Shown: positions 16,256 to 26,155, counted from the first letter of the stretch. The stretch: DNA of 64,000 bases from an uncultured bacterium (GCA_937889595.1 CALAOR010000016.1:1-64000), one strand, 5' to 3'. Program-made: numbers and translations. Notes: generated from the letters alone by a model not told the origin.

Positions 16256-16996
16256 CTACATCAGAAAAAACACCTCGCCTTTTATCTTATGTATCCTTCC
16301 CTGTCTGTCCGCAATACTGACGCTGCCGTCTTTATGTACCGTTTTTACCTCGCCGGAAATACGCTTTTTATTCCTTATCACGCTGACTTCCCTGCCTGTT
16401 ATGTCCGCCTGGTTTCTTACCCATTTATTGATAAGTTCCTTTTTTAGCCCTTTGATATTGTACAGGTATGAATCAAGCTTTTTCACCAGCCTTATAAAAA
16501 ATTCCTCTTCATTTATTTTTCTTTTGACCGCTTTTTTTACCGAGATGACGGGCTGATTTAGGCCCTGAGGCGGTTCATTATTCACATTTACACCGATACC
16601 CGTGACAATCCTCGCGTTAAACGCGTCATTTTCAATTAGTATCCCGCATATCTTTGATGATTGTAAAAGTATGTCATTGGGCCACTTTATCACGGGTTTT
16701 AATCCGTATTTGGCAAGAGTTTCAACGACGGCAACGGATGAAAGGACCACGAACATATATGGATTTATTATTTTTTTATTGATGACAAACGAGAACCATA
16801 ATCCGCCTTTGCCCGACACCCATCCGGCGCCCCGCCTGCCGCGGCCGGCCGTCTGTATCGCGGCTGCGGCAATTGTTCCGGAAGCGAAATCATTCTCCGT
16901 GAGGTATTTGTTCGTGGAATCAAGGGAGTTAAAATATATTATTTTATTCAATACCCTGTTTTTCCCAATGGCTGAAGCTACGGTATCAATCTTCAT
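16256..16996 (-). CDS. birA: biotin--[acetyl-CoA-carboxylase] ligase
   Basis: Activates biotin with ATP and transfers it to the biotin carboxyl carrier protein. The 246-residue protein has the catalytic GRGRRGAGW loop, KWPNDI and the KICGILIE strand, then a small C-terminal SH3-like domain. There is no N-terminal helix-turn-helix, so this is a group I (non-repressor) enzyme. The start overlaps the nadC stop by 4 nt. Its client acetyl-CoA carboxylase subunit accA is also in this window, but the carrier protein is not. Confidence 0.95.
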   Translation of the reverse strand: MKIDTVASAIGKNRVLNKIIYFNSLDSTNKYLTENDFASGTIAAAAIQTAGRGRRGAGWVSGKGGLWFSFVINKKIINPYMFVVLSSVAVVETLAKYGLKPVIKWPNDILLQSSKICGILIENDAFNARIVTGIGVNVNNEPPQGLNQPVISVKKAVKRKINEEEFFIRLVKKLDSYLYNIKGLKKELINKWVRNQADITGREVSVIRNKKRISGEVKTVHKDGSVSIADRQGRIHKIKGEVFFLM

Positions 16997-17847
16997 TTGT
17001 GCAGGGTTAAACTGATGTCCAAAGCCTGGGCAGAATGCGTTATCGCGCCTAAAGATATATAGTCTGGTTTTCTTTTCGCTATTTCCCTGATACTATTCAT
17101 GTTGACACCGCCTGAAATCTCCACCTTTGCATCGCAGTGAGTCTCTTTGAGCCTGGCAAAAGCCTTGTCCATCATTTCATAATCCATGTTATCGAGCATT
17201 ATTATATCGGGCCTGGCTTTAATGGCTTTTTCAAGAAATTCAAGGTTGTGCACTTCCACTTCAATTTTCATGCCCTTGGGGATGAAACGCCTGCACTCCA
17301 TAACGGCTTTTTCAATGTCTATAAAATCAATATGGTTGTCCTTGATCAAAACCATGTCATACAAACCCATCCTGTGATTGGAGGCGCCTCCGGTTTTAAC
17401 CGCGTATTTTTCCAGGACCCTGAGCATAGGCGTTGTTTTCCTCGTATCAAGGATCGTGACCCCGTACGGCCTGACAATGGACTGGAACATGTTCGCGGAT
17501 GTCGCTACTCCCGACAGCCTCTGTAAGAGGTTAAGCGCCAGTCTCTCCCCCATCAAAATAGCCCTTGCGTGCCCTGTGATTATGGCAATAATGTCGCCGT
17601 TTTTTACCTTGTCCCCGTCCCGTTTTTTAAATGATATTTTCACGTTTTTATCTATCTTCGCAAACACTTTCTTAACCAGGGGCAGTCCGCATATAATACC
17701 TGCGCCTTTCGCCTTAAAAACGCCTTTTAACACCGCGGTTTGGGGTATTATAATATCGGTGGTTACGTCACCGTCGCCAATGTCCTCTTTAAGCGACATG
17801 TCAATAAGCCGGTCTATGTACTTTTCATTCTTTTTTAAAAGGTCCAT
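16993..17847 (-). CDS. nadC: nicotinate-nucleotide diphosphorylase (carboxylating)
   Basis: Quinolinate phosphoribosyltransferase of de novo NAD synthesis. At 284 residues it has the type II PRTase barrel with LDTRKTTPMLR, the GGASNHRMGLYDMVLIKDNH segment and a C-terminal SGGVN and SLGAITHS motif. It lies between valS (10 nt upstream) and birA (4-nt overlap). nadA and nadB are not in the window. Confidence 0.96.
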   Translation of the reverse strand: MDLLKKNEKYIDRLIDMSLKEDIGDGDVTTDIIIPQTAVLKGVFKAKGAGIICGLPLVKKVFAKIDKNVKISFKKRDGDKVKNGDIIAIITGHARAILMGERLALNLLQRLSGVATSANMFQSIVRPYGVTILDTRKTTPMLRVLEKYAVKTGGASNHRMGLYDMVLIKDNHIDFIDIEKAVMECRRFIPKGMKIEVEVHNLEFLEKAIKARPDIIMLDNMDYEMMDKAFARLKETHCDAKVEISGGVNMNSIREIAKRKPDYISLGAITHSAQALDISLTLHK

Positions 17848-17857
17848 GTTTACCCCG

Positions 17858-20512
17858 CTATTTTTTCAGGTCGTTTATAAAATCAATAAGGGCTTTCTTA
17901 TCCGCCTCATAATTATCAAGCTTGGATTTTTCCTCATCAATTGTTTTCTTCATGGCATTATTCACAAAATTCGGGTTGGAAAGCTTGTTTTTCACGCCTG
18001 CAATGCCCTTGTCTATGTCGGCGGCCCTCTTTTCCTTATTGGCTATCACTTTGTCCTTGTCCTTTACGGCCGACGTATTGATCCCCGCTTTTCCGATCTC
18101 ACGGTTGCCGGAAGCGGTGACGGACCTTATGATGAGGTTTTCTCCGGGGGCGCTTGTGAATCCGCTTACTTTTGCGAGGGTTTTTATGACATCACCATAC
18201 TTCACTGTTAAATCCGCCCTTTTATCATCCATCAACACGAAAGCTTCAACCTTATCAGCCGGGGATATTTCAAGGTCGCCGCGCAGCTGCCTGATCCTGT
18301 ATATCAGGCTCATCATATCATCCATTTCGGACAATTCATCCGCGCCAAAATCAAATATCTCACGGAACTCCGGCCAGGGTTCAAGCATTATTGACTCTTT
18401 TTTGCCGTTCATGGGCAGGTTCTGGTACACTTCTTCGGTCACAAAAGGTATAACGGGATGAAGCATGACCAAGCTGTCCTTGAGCACTTTCAGCAGTACA
18501 TTTTTTACAATATTTTTATATTCCGAATCTTCCTTTTGGAGTTCAATTTTTGACATTTCTATGTACCAGTCGCAGAAATCGTGCCAGAAAAAATCATATA
18601 AAATCGATGCGGTTTCGGCGAATTTATACTTATCCAGGCCTTCGCTTAACTTTTTTGACAGCGAATTCGCCCGGGCAAGTATCCATTTTTCAGGCAGTTT
18701 CAGCTTATCCGCGTGCTTTGTCAGATCATGCTCTTTGATCCCGCTTAAGTTTGATATCGTATATTTTGACGCGTTAAATATCTTATTCATGAACCCGGCA
18801 TAGCCTTTTGTGCGCTCTTCAGCGAAGGCTATATACCTTGATTGTGTCTCAAGCGATACCATGGTAAAACGCAGGGCGTCCGCGGAGTAGGTTTTCATTA
18901 TGTCAAGCGGGTCTATCACATTGCCTTTAGACTTGCTCATCTTTTTGCCTTCTGAATCGCCGACCAGGGAATTTATCGCCACTTCATAAAAGGGCGGCTT
19001 GCCCATGAACTTTAATCCCATCATTATCATCCGGGCCACCCAGAAAAACAGTATGTCCCAACTTGTAACAAGCACTGAAGTCGGGTAAAAAACCGAGAGG
19101 TCCTTTGTTTTTTCAGGCCAGCCCAGAGTTGAAAAAGGCCACAAACCCGAAGAAAACCATGTATCCAGGACGTCATTATCCTGCCTGATATTTTTGCCGG
19201 AACACTTTTCGCATTTTTCCGGCGTTACCTTGGAAACTGTTATATGGCCGCAGTCATCGCAGTGCCAGGCTGGGATCCTGTGTCCCCACCAAAGCTGCCG
19301 CGATATGCACCAGTCTTTTATGTTATTCATCCAGTCAAAATATACCTTTTTCCAGTTGTCAGGCGTAAATTTTATGGTGCCGTCTTCAACTGCCCTGATT
19401 GCGGGCTCTGCCAGCGGCTTGATCCTCACAAACCACTGGGCCGACACGTATGGTTCCACGATAGTATCGCACCTGTAACAGTGCCCCACCGCGTGCTTAT
19501 GATCCTCGATTTTTACAAGGTAGCCCTGGTCTTTAAGCGTCTCAACAAGCTTCTTTCTCGCCTCAAACCTGTCCATGCCGCTGTACTTCCCGTTCTCTCC
19601 GGCATTTTCATTCATCTTTCCATTTTCATGCATGACATTTATTAAAGGAAGCTTGTGCCTGACCCCTATCTCAAAGTCATTCGGGTCATGGGCCGGAGTT
19701 ATCTTAACCGCGCCTGTCCCAAATTCCTTATCAACATATGAATCCTTTATTATGGGTATCTGCCTTCCGGTTTCCGGAAGGGTCAGCATGGTGCCTTCTT
19801 TTACATTTTTATAGCGTTCATCGTCCGGATTAACCGCGACAGCAGTATCACCGAGCATGGTCTCGGGCCTGGTTGTGGCAACTTCTATGGAGCCTGTTCC
19901 GTCGGCGTAAGGGTACTTTATGTGGTAAAAGTGGCCCGCTATATCCTTATGCGTGACCTCAATATCTGAAATGGCCGTTAAACATCTCGGGCACCAGTTT
20001 ACTATGTAGTCTCCCCTGTATATAAGGCCTTCGTTATAAAGCCTGACAAAAACTTCCTTTACCGCCTCTGACAACCCCGCGTCCAATGTAAAACGCTCCC
20101 TGCTCCAGTCGCAGGATGAACCCAGCTTTCGAAGCTGCATCATGATGGTCGTGCCGTATTTTTCCTTCCACTCCCAGACGCGTTTTACAAATTCCTCGCG
20201 CCCCAAATCAGCCTTTTTTTTGCCTTCTTTTTTCAGTTCCCTTTCCACGACATTCTGTGTGGCTATTCCCGCATGGTCACAACCCGGCAGCCAGAGGACA
20301 TTGAATCCTTTTGCCCTTTTATACCGGGCCAATACGTCCTGAAGCGTGTTGTTTAAGGCATGTCCGATGTGAAGGGAGCCTGTTACATTGGGCGGGGGTA
20401 TGACAATGGAAAATGGGGGTTTGGCGGAAGTGTTATCCGCCTTAAAATATCCTTTTTCCATCCAGAATTCATACCATTTATCCTCTATTTCCAAGGGTAC
20501 GTATTTGTCCAA
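17858..20512 (-). CDS. valS: valyl-tRNA synthetase
   Basis: Class Ia synthetase charging tRNA-Val. [16 protein letters not shown] (HIGH box) lies near the N-terminus. The editing domain, [12 protein letters not shown] (KMSKS loop), the anticodon-binding domain, and a C-terminal coiled coil (about the last 70 residues) follow. I choose the TTG at 20512 (protein beginning [16 protein letters not shown]) because GGAGG sits 7 nt upstream. The longer ATG frame at 20554 would place the TTGACA/TAAATT promoter inside the coding sequence. Co-directional with nadC and birA. Confidence 0.95.
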   Translation of the reverse strand: MDKYVPLEIEDKWYEFWMEKGYFKADNTSAKPPFSIVIPPPNVTGSLHIGHALNNTLQDVLARYKRAKGFNVLWLPGCDHAGIATQNVVERELKKEGKKKADLGREEFVKRVWEWKEKYGTTIMMQLRKLGSSCDWSRERFTLDAGLSEAVKEVFVRLYNEGLIYRGDYIVNWCPRCLTAISDIEVTHKDIAGHFYHIKYPYADGTGSIEVATTRPETMLGDTAVAVNPDDERYKNVKEGTMLTLPETGRQIPIIKDSYVDKEFGTGAVKITPAHDPNDFEIGVRHKLPLINVMHENGKMNENAGENGKYSGMDRFEARKKLVETLKDQGYLVKIEDHKHAVGHCYRCDTIVEPYVSAQWFVRIKPLAEPAIRAVEDGTIKFTPDNWKKVYFDWMNNIKDWCISRQLWWGHRIPAWHCDDCGHITVSKVTPEKCEKCSGKNIRQDNDVLDTWFSSGLWPFSTLGWPEKTKDLSVFYPTSVLVTSWDILFFWVARMIMMGLKFMGKPPFYEVAINSLVGDSEGKKMSKSKGNVIDPLDIMKTYSADALRFTMVSLETQSRYIAFAEERTKGYAGFMNKIFNASKYTISNLSGIKEHDLTKHADKLKLPEKWILARANSLSKKLSEGLDKYKFAETASILYDFFWHDFCDWYIEMSKIELQKEDSEYKNIVKNVLLKVLKDSLVMLHPVIPFVTEEVYQNLPMNGKKESIMLEPWPEFREIFDFGADELSEMDDMMSLIYRIRQLRGDLEISPADKVEAFVLMDDKRADLTVKYGDVIKTLAKVSGFTSAPGENLIIRSVTASGNREIGKAGINTSAVKDKDKVIANKEKRAADIDKGIAGVKNKLSNPNFVNNAMKKTIDEEKSKLDNYEADKKALIDFINDLKK

Positions 20513-20544
20513 AGCAATTCCTCCATAGATATTAAAATCCATCC

Positions 20545-20573
20545 AATTTATCATTTTTAATGGGATTTGTCAA
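20545..20573 (-). promoter_or_regulatory. valS promoter
   Basis: TTGACA (20568-20573), 17-nt spacer, TAAATT (20545-20550); predicted start near 20538, 26 nt before the TTG codon. Confidence 0.7.
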
Positions 20574-20576
20574 AAA

Positions 20577-20605
20577 GTACTTTGGCGCCATGTACTTTGG
20601 CGCCA
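20577..20605. promoter_or_regulatory. operator-like direct repeat upstream of valS
   Basis: GTACTTTGGCGCCA occurs twice (20577-20590, 20592-20605), 15 nt apart and directly upstream of the valS -35 box. Each contains the GGCGCC palindrome. No T-box leader was found. Confidence 0.45.
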
Positions 20606-20658
20606 AAACCGAATTACCAAGGAGTGCCTGCTTACTTAAAAAGGCTTTTTCGGCAGTT

Positions 20659-21294
20659 TCATTTTAACTTTGTTAGGTCCGTGTCCGGGGTTAATATTGA
20701 TTTGATGATTATGTGGCCTGCGAGGCTGTCTTTTTCCGCTCCGTTTACGGCGAACTTGACACCCTTAACCCATGGGAAGTTATAAAACACGGTGTCCAGT
20801 ATGGAATATACGGCTTCGTATTCGCCTGTCGTGCCTCCCCTGCAGTTTGCCGCGAATTCAGGCGACATGTCAAGGTAAAGTATGCTGTTCGCGTCAAGAT
20901 ACGCGTCTTTTAAGGCCGTGCCTTCGGGCAGCAGGTTTAAAACTGTTTTGTCTTTCGGGCCTTGTGTCAGGAGCATTATGAGCTGTTTTATCCTGTTTAT
21001 CTGGAGCGCGGAACTGTATATTTCCGCCGGCGATGTTTTAAATCCTTCAGCCTGCGGGTTTCCAAAAAATAACAGGGCTTTTATCTTTACGTCTTTGGGG
21101 GAATACAGCTGATAGGAAGAAAGCAGGCTACCTGTTGTTTTCTTACCAATATCAAAGATACCTGTGAATGTAACCAGCGCGTATATCAGCGCCGCCGCCA
21201 GTATAACGATCAGGCCCGGCAGCAATAATGCCGCGGGTTTCTTCTTTTCATCCGGGGTTTTTGCGGGCTGCTTTAAGGGTGTTTTTTCGGTCAT
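20659..21294 (-). CDS. GerMN-domain membrane protein
   Basis: A cytoplasmic Lys/Pro-rich N-terminus (about 1-28) is followed by one membrane segment (LLLPGLIVILAAALIYALV) and an extracytoplasmic GerMN domain (about 75-205). The latter is recognisable from the LLPEGTALKDAYLDANSILYLDMS strand pattern and QPVNGAE-like end (here KFAVNGAEKD). GerMN domains occur in spore germination protein GerM and in non-sporulators beside cell-wall amidases. The ATG at 21294 overlaps the amidase stop (ATGA) and follows AAAGGA. The amidase-GerMN coupling suggests a shared cell-wall role, which is inference. Confidence 0.85.
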   Translation of the reverse strand: MTEKTPLKQPAKTPDEKKKPAALLLPGLIVILAAALIYALVTFTGIFDIGKKTTGSLLSSYQLYSPKDVKIKALLFFGNPQAEGFKTSPAEIYSSALQINRIKQLIMLLTQGPKDKTVLNLLPEGTALKDAYLDANSILYLDMSPEFAANCRGGTTGEYEAVYSILDTVFYNFPWVKGVKFAVNGAEKDSLAGHIIIKSILTPDTDLTKLK

Positions 21295-22055
21295 TTTTTT
21301 TCCTTTAGGAAGTAACATACCGCTTCTTTGATGTGGTATGCCATGGCATTAAGGGCCTTGTCGTCCTTCAGATAGGATGCGTCATTTGCGTTGTTTAAGT
21401 TGCCGAGCTCTATGTCCACTGCCGGCATGTCCGCGCCTTCCAGGGAAACCAAGACGGCGCTTTGTTCTTTTCTGTACTTTCCTGCGACTGTGCTGTTTAC
21501 CCCGTTGTTCCCCGCCGCGCCTGTTTCCGGTATGAGCGAAGCCTGCAAATACTGGGATATAAACGCCGCGAGGCGCATGCTTTCATCTATATGGTAAAGC
21601 TGGACCTTTGTCCAGTCAAGCACTTCCGAGTTATTCTTTTGGGGGCCTAAATTTTCCCCGGCGCTGTAATAGACCTTATATCCTTCGGCCGCCGGATTCG
21701 CCGAATAGTCGCAGTGGACCGAAATAAACGCCGACGCTTTTTTGCTGTTGGCGAATCCGGCCCGGTCCGCGGCCGTTACAAAACTGTCATTATCCCTGGT
21801 GAGATATACCGTTATCCCCGCTTTTGCTTTTTCCAGTTTTTGTTTTATGAGTTTGGCGGTTTTAAGGTTGATCTCTTTTTCCATGATACCGCGGATATTT
21901 ACCCCCCAATCGCCACCGCCATGGGCAGGGTCTATGACCACGGTATACTTTAAATTTTGGACCATATCAACTGCCGGAGGCATAGTGCTGTGATCGCCAT
22001 ACAGGCAGGCCGTAAAAGCCGCCAGAAAAAACGCAAACAGTGTGGTTTTACGCAT
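21291..22055 (-). CDS. N-acetylmuramoyl-L-alanine amidase (Amidase_3)
   Basis: Periplasmic zinc amidase that cleaves the peptide from peptidoglycan. A signal peptide (RKTTLFAFFLAAFTACLYG) is followed by the catalytic domain: VVIDPAHGGGDWG (first Zn ligand), the EINLKTAKLIK Glu, SAFISVHCDYS (second His) and a late Glu in VDIELGNLNN. The protein has about 254 residues and no visible SPOR or AMIN domain. I start it at the ATG at 22055, which follows AGGAAG and overlaps the accA stop by 8 nt. Confidence 0.92.
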   Translation of the reverse strand: MRKTTLFAFFLAAFTACLYGDHSTMPPAVDMVQNLKYTVVIDPAHGGGDWGVNIRGIMEKEINLKTAKLIKQKLEKAKAGITVYLTRDNDSFVTAADRAGFANSKKASAFISVHCDYSANPAAEGYKVYYSAGENLGPQKNNSEVLDWTKVQLYHIDESMRLAAFISQYLQASLIPETGAAGNNGVNSTVAGKYRKEQSAVLVSLEGADMPAVDIELGNLNNANDASYLKDDKALNAMAYHIKEAVCYFLKEKK

Positions 22056-23058
22056 TATCCGCTTCTTCCTTTGCTGTCTGTGCCTGCTGTTCCACCCTCT
22101 CATAAATACCCATATTCCTGAACTTTTTATATCTTTCTTCCAGGAGCCTGTTAAGCGGTATTTTTACCAGCACTTTCAAATACTTAACAATCGCAGTTTT
22201 CAGGTTATTTGCCGTGTACTCATAGTCCTTATGCGCGCCTTCAAGCGGCTCATCGATTATCTCGTCAATTACTTTAAGCTCAAACAGGTCCTTGGCCGTA
22301 GGTTTCAATATCCTCGCGGCTTCAGCCGCTTTTGTAGCGTCTTTCCAGAGTATGGTCGCGCAGCCTTCAAAAGATATCACGCTGTATGTCGCGTATTTAA
22401 GCATGAGCACCCTGTCCCCGACCCCGACGCCCAGTGCGCCGCCGCTGCCGCCTTCCCCGATAACGCTCACTATTATGGGCACTTTTAAGCGCGACATTTC
22501 CATCAGGTTTCTCGCTATCGCTTCGGCCACGCCGCGTTCCTCGCCCTCTATGCCGGGATACGCGCCGCTGGTATCTATAAATGTCAAAACCGGCATGTTA
22601 AATTTCTCAGCATACTTCATGAGCCTTAAAGCTTTCCTGTAGCCCTCGGGCTGCGACATGCCGAAGTTCCTCATCAGGTTTTCTTTTGTGTCCTTGCCTT
22701 TTTGAAGGCCTATTATCATGACCGAAATGCCGTCTATTTTCCCGATGCCGCCTACCATGGCTTTATCATCCGCAAAAGACCTGTCGCCGTGAAGTTCCTG
22801 AAAATCATCTATCATTAAAGCCACATAATCAAGGGTCTTGGGCCTTTTGACATGCCTCATTATCTGGACAATCTGCCAGGAATTGAGGTTTTTGTATATT
22901 TCATCCCTCATTTTTCCGGCCCTTTCTTCCAGGGGTTTTACCTCCGCGTCAACATTTAGGTTCTTTTCCCTGGCATAAACCTTTAATTCCTCTATCTTTT
23001 TTTTGAGTTCAGCAAGCGGTTTCTCGAACTCAAGTATCTGTATGTGCTCGTCAGCCAT
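22048..23058 (-). CDS. accA: acetyl-CoA carboxylase carboxyltransferase subunit alpha
   Basis: Carboxyltransferase half of acetyl-CoA carboxylase, making malonyl-CoA for fatty acids. The 336-residue length is normal. The N-terminal helix (EFEKPLAELKKKIEELK) and the crotonase-type core ELHGDRSFADDKAMVGGIG, TFIDTSGAYPGIEGEERG and GEGGSGGALGVG are all present. It heads an accA-amidase-GerMN operon; accD is not in the window. Confidence 0.97.
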   Translation of the reverse strand: MADEHIQILEFEKPLAELKKKIEELKVYAREKNLNVDAEVKPLEERAGKMRDEIYKNLNSWQIVQIMRHVKRPKTLDYVALMIDDFQELHGDRSFADDKAMVGGIGKIDGISVMIIGLQKGKDTKENLMRNFGMSQPEGYRKALRLMKYAEKFNMPVLTFIDTSGAYPGIEGEERGVAEAIARNLMEMSRLKVPIIVSVIGEGGSGGALGVGVGDRVLMLKYATYSVISFEGCATILWKDATKAAEAARILKPTAKDLFELKVIDEIIDEPLEGAHKDYEYTANNLKTAIVKYLKVLVKIPLNRLLEERYKKFRNMGIYERVEQQAQTAKEEADNA

Positions 23059-23104
23059 TTTTTAATTCTCCTTTTGCTTAATCATCGGTTGATGGGAACT
23101 TCTT

Positions 23105-23782
23105 TTAAAAATAACTTATGTATATTATTCTCAGGACCCTTGAAACATCCCTGTTCAGGTTGAATTTTACCCCGACGTCGATCTGTATCGGGTCAAAGAA
23201 ATATCCTATCACGAAATTAATGTACCTCGCGTCCGGATACGCGCCGAATATCCCGTCAAACTCGGAGCCTATGATAAATTCCTTTGTAATTGCAAATTCA
23301 ATGCCTGTTCCCATATCCACGTTCTGGCCAAAATGACTGAAATTATCCGTATATACGGTACCCGTCAGCTGGGCAAAGACAGAACCGATTGCTATTTCTT
23401 TTGTTACGGCAATAAAAGCTCCTTTTGCCGGCACAGCGAAGTATCCCGGAGCTTCGTACCCGAGGGATATTGCCGGTATTGCCCCATCATCGTCGGTAAA
23501 CCTGACCTTAAACAGGAACCAGGGTAAGTTAAATGACAAATTTCCGCTTCCTATAATGTTATCTACTTTCTCGGCTCCGCCTATCATAAGCCGGTCAAAT
23601 AAACCCACGTATAACCTGTTTAAAATGCCGCCGCCGGGATAAAACTTAAAGTCGCCCCTTATCTCGCCTTTGATAAGGGTGTTGGCTGTCGGCACATCAA
23701 GTATCTCTATATTTCTTGCCTGTACCGCCAGTGCCAAAACAGGCGCAGCCATTAAAAACATACATAAAATATACTTTCTCAA
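23105..23782 (-). CDS. predicted outer-membrane beta-strand protein, function unknown
   Basis: A 225-residue protein with a signal peptide ending near AVQA and a body of amphipathic strands ending in an aromatic residue (RIIYISYF), consistent with a small outer-membrane barrel. It contains LDVPTANTLIKGEIRGDFKFY, in part, at the mature N-terminus, a pattern seen in barrel proteins of candidate phyla. Start is TTG behind GGAGGG. It lies 46 nt upstream of accA. The function is not recognisable; it may be related to the 2012-2731 protein. Confidence 0.68.
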   Translation of the reverse strand: MRKYILCMFLMAAPVLALAVQARNIEILDVPTANTLIKGEIRGDFKFYPGGGILNRLYVGLFDRLMIGGAEKVDNIIGSGNLSFNLPWFLFKVRFTDDDGAIPAISLGYEAPGYFAVPAKGAFIAVTKEIAIGSVFAQLTGTVYTDNFSHFGQNVDMGTGIEFAITKEFIIGSEFDGIFGAYPDARYINFVIGYFFDPIQIDVGVKFNLNRDVSRVLRIIYISYF

Positions 23783-23799
23783 AATATCCCTCCAATATA

Positions 23800-23822
23800 T
23801 TAAGCATACAAGTAATGCTTAA
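23800..23822. promoter_or_regulatory. inverted repeat in leader of barrel protein gene
   Basis: TTAAGCAT, 7-nt spacer, ATGCTTAA: a perfect 8-bp inverted repeat just downstream of a TTTACA-N17-TATATT promoter (about 23826-23854) for the gene at 23105-23782. It is placed like a repressor operator. Confidence 0.5.
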
Positions 23823-23858
23823 TAATATATAATATTTTATGGATTTTGTAAAACATTT

Positions 23859-25682
23859 TTATGGCACAAAACCGGATTTTTTTGCAAGTTCAAGCGCCGG
23901 CTGATAATCCGCCTTTATTTGCAGGGCTTTTTTAAGATATATAAGTTTTTTTTCAGTATCGCCTTCATGATAATATGCATCCGCAAGGTTATAATTAATT
24001 TCCAGCAGGCCGGGGTTCCATTTTTCCGCCTGCGTAAGGAGCCTTATTGCCTCCTTGTAATTATTCTCCTTTTTTTCAATGATCGCGAGATTATTGTAAG
24101 CCGGGGCATATGCCCTGTTCAAATCTATGAGTTTTCTGTAACATAATGAGGCGTTTTGCAGATCGCCGCTGTTGTAATACGCGTTGCCGAGGTTGTAAAT
24201 ACATCCCGCAAAATTTGGGAAGAGTTCAAGAGCTCTCTTAAAATCCTTGATGGCCCCGTTAAAATCGCCCTCCCTGCTCTTCATAATGCCTGTATAAAAA
24301 GAAAGCTGGTAATCAATTTGAGCCTTTGCGGCAAAACCCGGATAATTAACTTTCAGTTCCTTTGCCGCGGCATAACCCATGTATGCGGTTAGATAGCCTC
24401 TCTCCAGGTAATCGGGTATAAAATAAATATCCGCGGCCGCGACGCCTAGGACAGCGGCAGCTGCCGCTGTTTTGAGGAATATTCCCGGTTTTTGGATGCT
24501 TAAACCCGCTTCTCCCGAGAGTTTAAACGAGAAAACCGCGTACATCGCGGCGATCAGAGGTATCTCAAAAGGAAAATTTGCGGTTGAAAATATCAATATG
24601 CCCGCCATGGAAAACAGGATATATCCGTCTTCCGGGGCCCTTGATCTATTCCTGAAATAAACATAAAACGGGTAGCATATCAGGGCCGCGAAAGCCATGC
24701 ATCCGGCAATGCCTGTTTCAGAAAGCATCTGAAGAAAATCATTGTGCGCGTACGCTTCATCATGCACGGACACATAATCCGGATAATTCCCGTCCTTTAA
24801 CGCCTGTGCCTGGAATTCAGGCGTTAAAACCCTGAAATTTCCGGCCCCGACCCCAAAAACAGGATTGGCAGATGTCATTTTAACCGATGAATCCCACAAG
24901 AAATGACGCAATACCGCCGAATCATTTTTAACGCCGGTAATCCGCCACAGGGCGGCCGCCACGACTATAAAAACCGCGGCAAATACCGCAACCCTTCTTT
25001 TCCCTTTCAGGCATATTGCGGCCCACACAATTGCCAGTATGGAAAGCGTGAACGCCCCGGATAAGCTTTGTGTAAACAGCAGCAATAATATGTTGATCAC
25101 GGCAAGCGCAAGCAGACTTTTCCCCTTATTAAGCTTATACGCGTAAAATATAACCGGGATGATTGCGGTAAGGTATGCGGCGAAAATATCGGGATTTCCA
25201 AAGACACTGTATATCCTCTTGCCGAATTCATCGTTCCCGAAAAAATAATAATTTCCGCCGCTAAAGAACAAAAAAGCCTGTATTGCGCCAATTATAACAA
25301 CTGCCAGGTTGGATAATACAGCCGCTGCCGTGATCTTTTCCATGGAAGGCATGACGCAAACCGCCGGGATAAACAGGAGCGAAAGCCATGTTATGATTTT
25401 CTCAGAGTATAGTGTCCTGTTAACAGCCGGATTCCCGGCGCCGGACAACATTAATAATGCCATAAACACCAGGCATATATATATATAAGGGTTTATCCCC
25501 GCTTTTTTTCCGCCAAGTATCCCTGGCAGGGATATAACCGCCGCCAATAATGCGGCCAAACATATGAACGTTTCCTTGACAACATAAGTCCCGTAGAAAA
25601 TGTGGCTGTTATTAAGGAAAGGAAGGAAAACAAATACAGAAATGATCAGATACGATGAGATTTTTTGCGCGTATTTTGACAT
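23859..25682 (-). CDS. O-antigen ligase-like membrane protein with C-terminal TPR repeats
   Basis: A 607-residue protein. Residues about 1-430 form around a dozen membrane segments with the WzyC-type periplasmic loop (VSVHDEAYAHNDFLQMLSETG, partly shown, with the conserved His pair). Residues about 445-600 are TPR repeats (GAIKDFKRALELFPNFAG, NLGNAYYNSGDLQNA, and so on). It probably polymerises or ligates an envelope glycan in the periplasm. A perfect 18-bp palindrome covers its start codon. It follows nrdR by 14 nt and is a paralogue of the 753-residue protein on the other side of nrdR. Confidence 0.87.
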   Translation of the reverse strand: MSKYAQKISSYLIISVFVFLPFLNNSHIFYGTYVVKETFICLAALLAAVISLPGILGGKKAGINPYIYICLVFMALLMLSGAGNPAVNRTLYSEKIITWLSLLFIPAVCVMPSMEKITAAAVLSNLAVVIIGAIQAFLFFSGGNYYFFGNDEFGKRIYSVFGNPDIFAAYLTAIIPVIFYAYKLNKGKSLLALAVINILLLLFTQSLSGAFTLSILAIVWAAICLKGKRRVAVFAAVFIVVAAALWRITGVKNDSAVLRHFLWDSSVKMTSANPVFGVGAGNFRVLTPEFQAQALKDGNYPDYVSVHDEAYAHNDFLQMLSETGIAGCMAFAALICYPFYVYFRNRSRAPEDGYILFSMAGILIFSTANFPFEIPLIAAMYAVFSFKLSGEAGLSIQKPGIFLKTAAAAAVLGVAAADIYFIPDYLERGYLTAYMGYAAAKELKVNYPGFAAKAQIDYQLSFYTGIMKSREGDFNGAIKDFKRALELFPNFAGCIYNLGNAYYNSGDLQNASLCYRKLIDLNRAYAPAYNNLAIIEKKENNYKEAIRLLTQAEKWNPGLLEINYNLADAYYHEGDTEKKLIYLKKALQIKADYQPALELAKKSGFVP

Positions 25683-25691
25683 ATGTCAAAA
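25674..25691. promoter_or_regulatory. palindrome spanning a start codon
   Basis: TTTTGACATATGTCAAAA is a perfect 18-bp palindrome centred on the ATG (25680-25682) of the O-antigen ligase-like gene. It could hide the start codon in a hairpin or bind a dimeric regulator. Confidence 0.45.
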
Positions 25692-25696
25692 CCCGG

Positions 25697-26155
25697 CTAA
25701 CTTTTATCGGTTAGGAATTTCTGAAGTTCCTTTGTAAAGGCGTTGATGTCCTTAAACTGCCTGTATACGGACGCGAACCTGACGTATGCCACTTCATCGA
25801 GCTTCGCCAGTTTTTCCATAAGCATTTCGCCGATTATATTCGATGACACTTCTTTTTCCATCCTTGAATATAGCTGTTTTTCGATGTCATCGATCACTTC
25901 ATAAAGTTTTTCCACGGAAATCGGCCTTTTCTCGCAGGCCTTTGTCAATCCCGCCAATATTTTATTTTTATCAAAAGCTTCCCTCCTGCCGTCTTTCTTT
26001 ATAACCATGGGCAGCGAGTGTTCCACCTGTTCGTATGTAGTGAAGCGCTTTGCGCATTTCAGGCATTCACGCCTTCTCCTTATCGCTTCGCCGTCGCGGC
26101 TCTCGCGGGAATCGACGACCTTGTCTTTTTTATGACCGCAATAAGGGCACTTCAT
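25697..26155 (-). CDS. nrdR: transcriptional repressor NrdR
   Basis: ATP/dATP-sensing repressor of ribonucleotide reductase genes. The 152-residue protein has an N-terminal zinc ribbon ([20 protein letters not shown], then CLKCAKRF) and an ATP-cone (about 49-140, [18 protein letters not shown]). The start overlaps the upstream O-antigen ligase-like gene by 4 nt. No nrd gene or NrdR box is evident nearby, so its regulon lies elsewhere. Confidence 0.97.
   Translation of the reverse strand: MKCPYCGHKKDKVVDSRESRDGEAIRRRRECLKCAKRFTTYEQVEHSLPMVIKKDGRREAFDKNKILAGLTKACEKRPISVEKLYEVIDDIEKQLYSRMEKEVSSNIIGEMLMEKLAKLDEVAYVRFASVYRQFKDINAFTKELQKFLTDKS

Noticed and set aside
20555-20658. T-box leader for valS
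   Set aside because: No specifier loop or T-box antiterminator sequence; instead a consensus promoter and short leader are present.
22042-22488. 148-codon plus-strand frame opposite accA
   Set aside because: accA is unmistakable on the minus strand; the opposite frame has no recognisable protein features.
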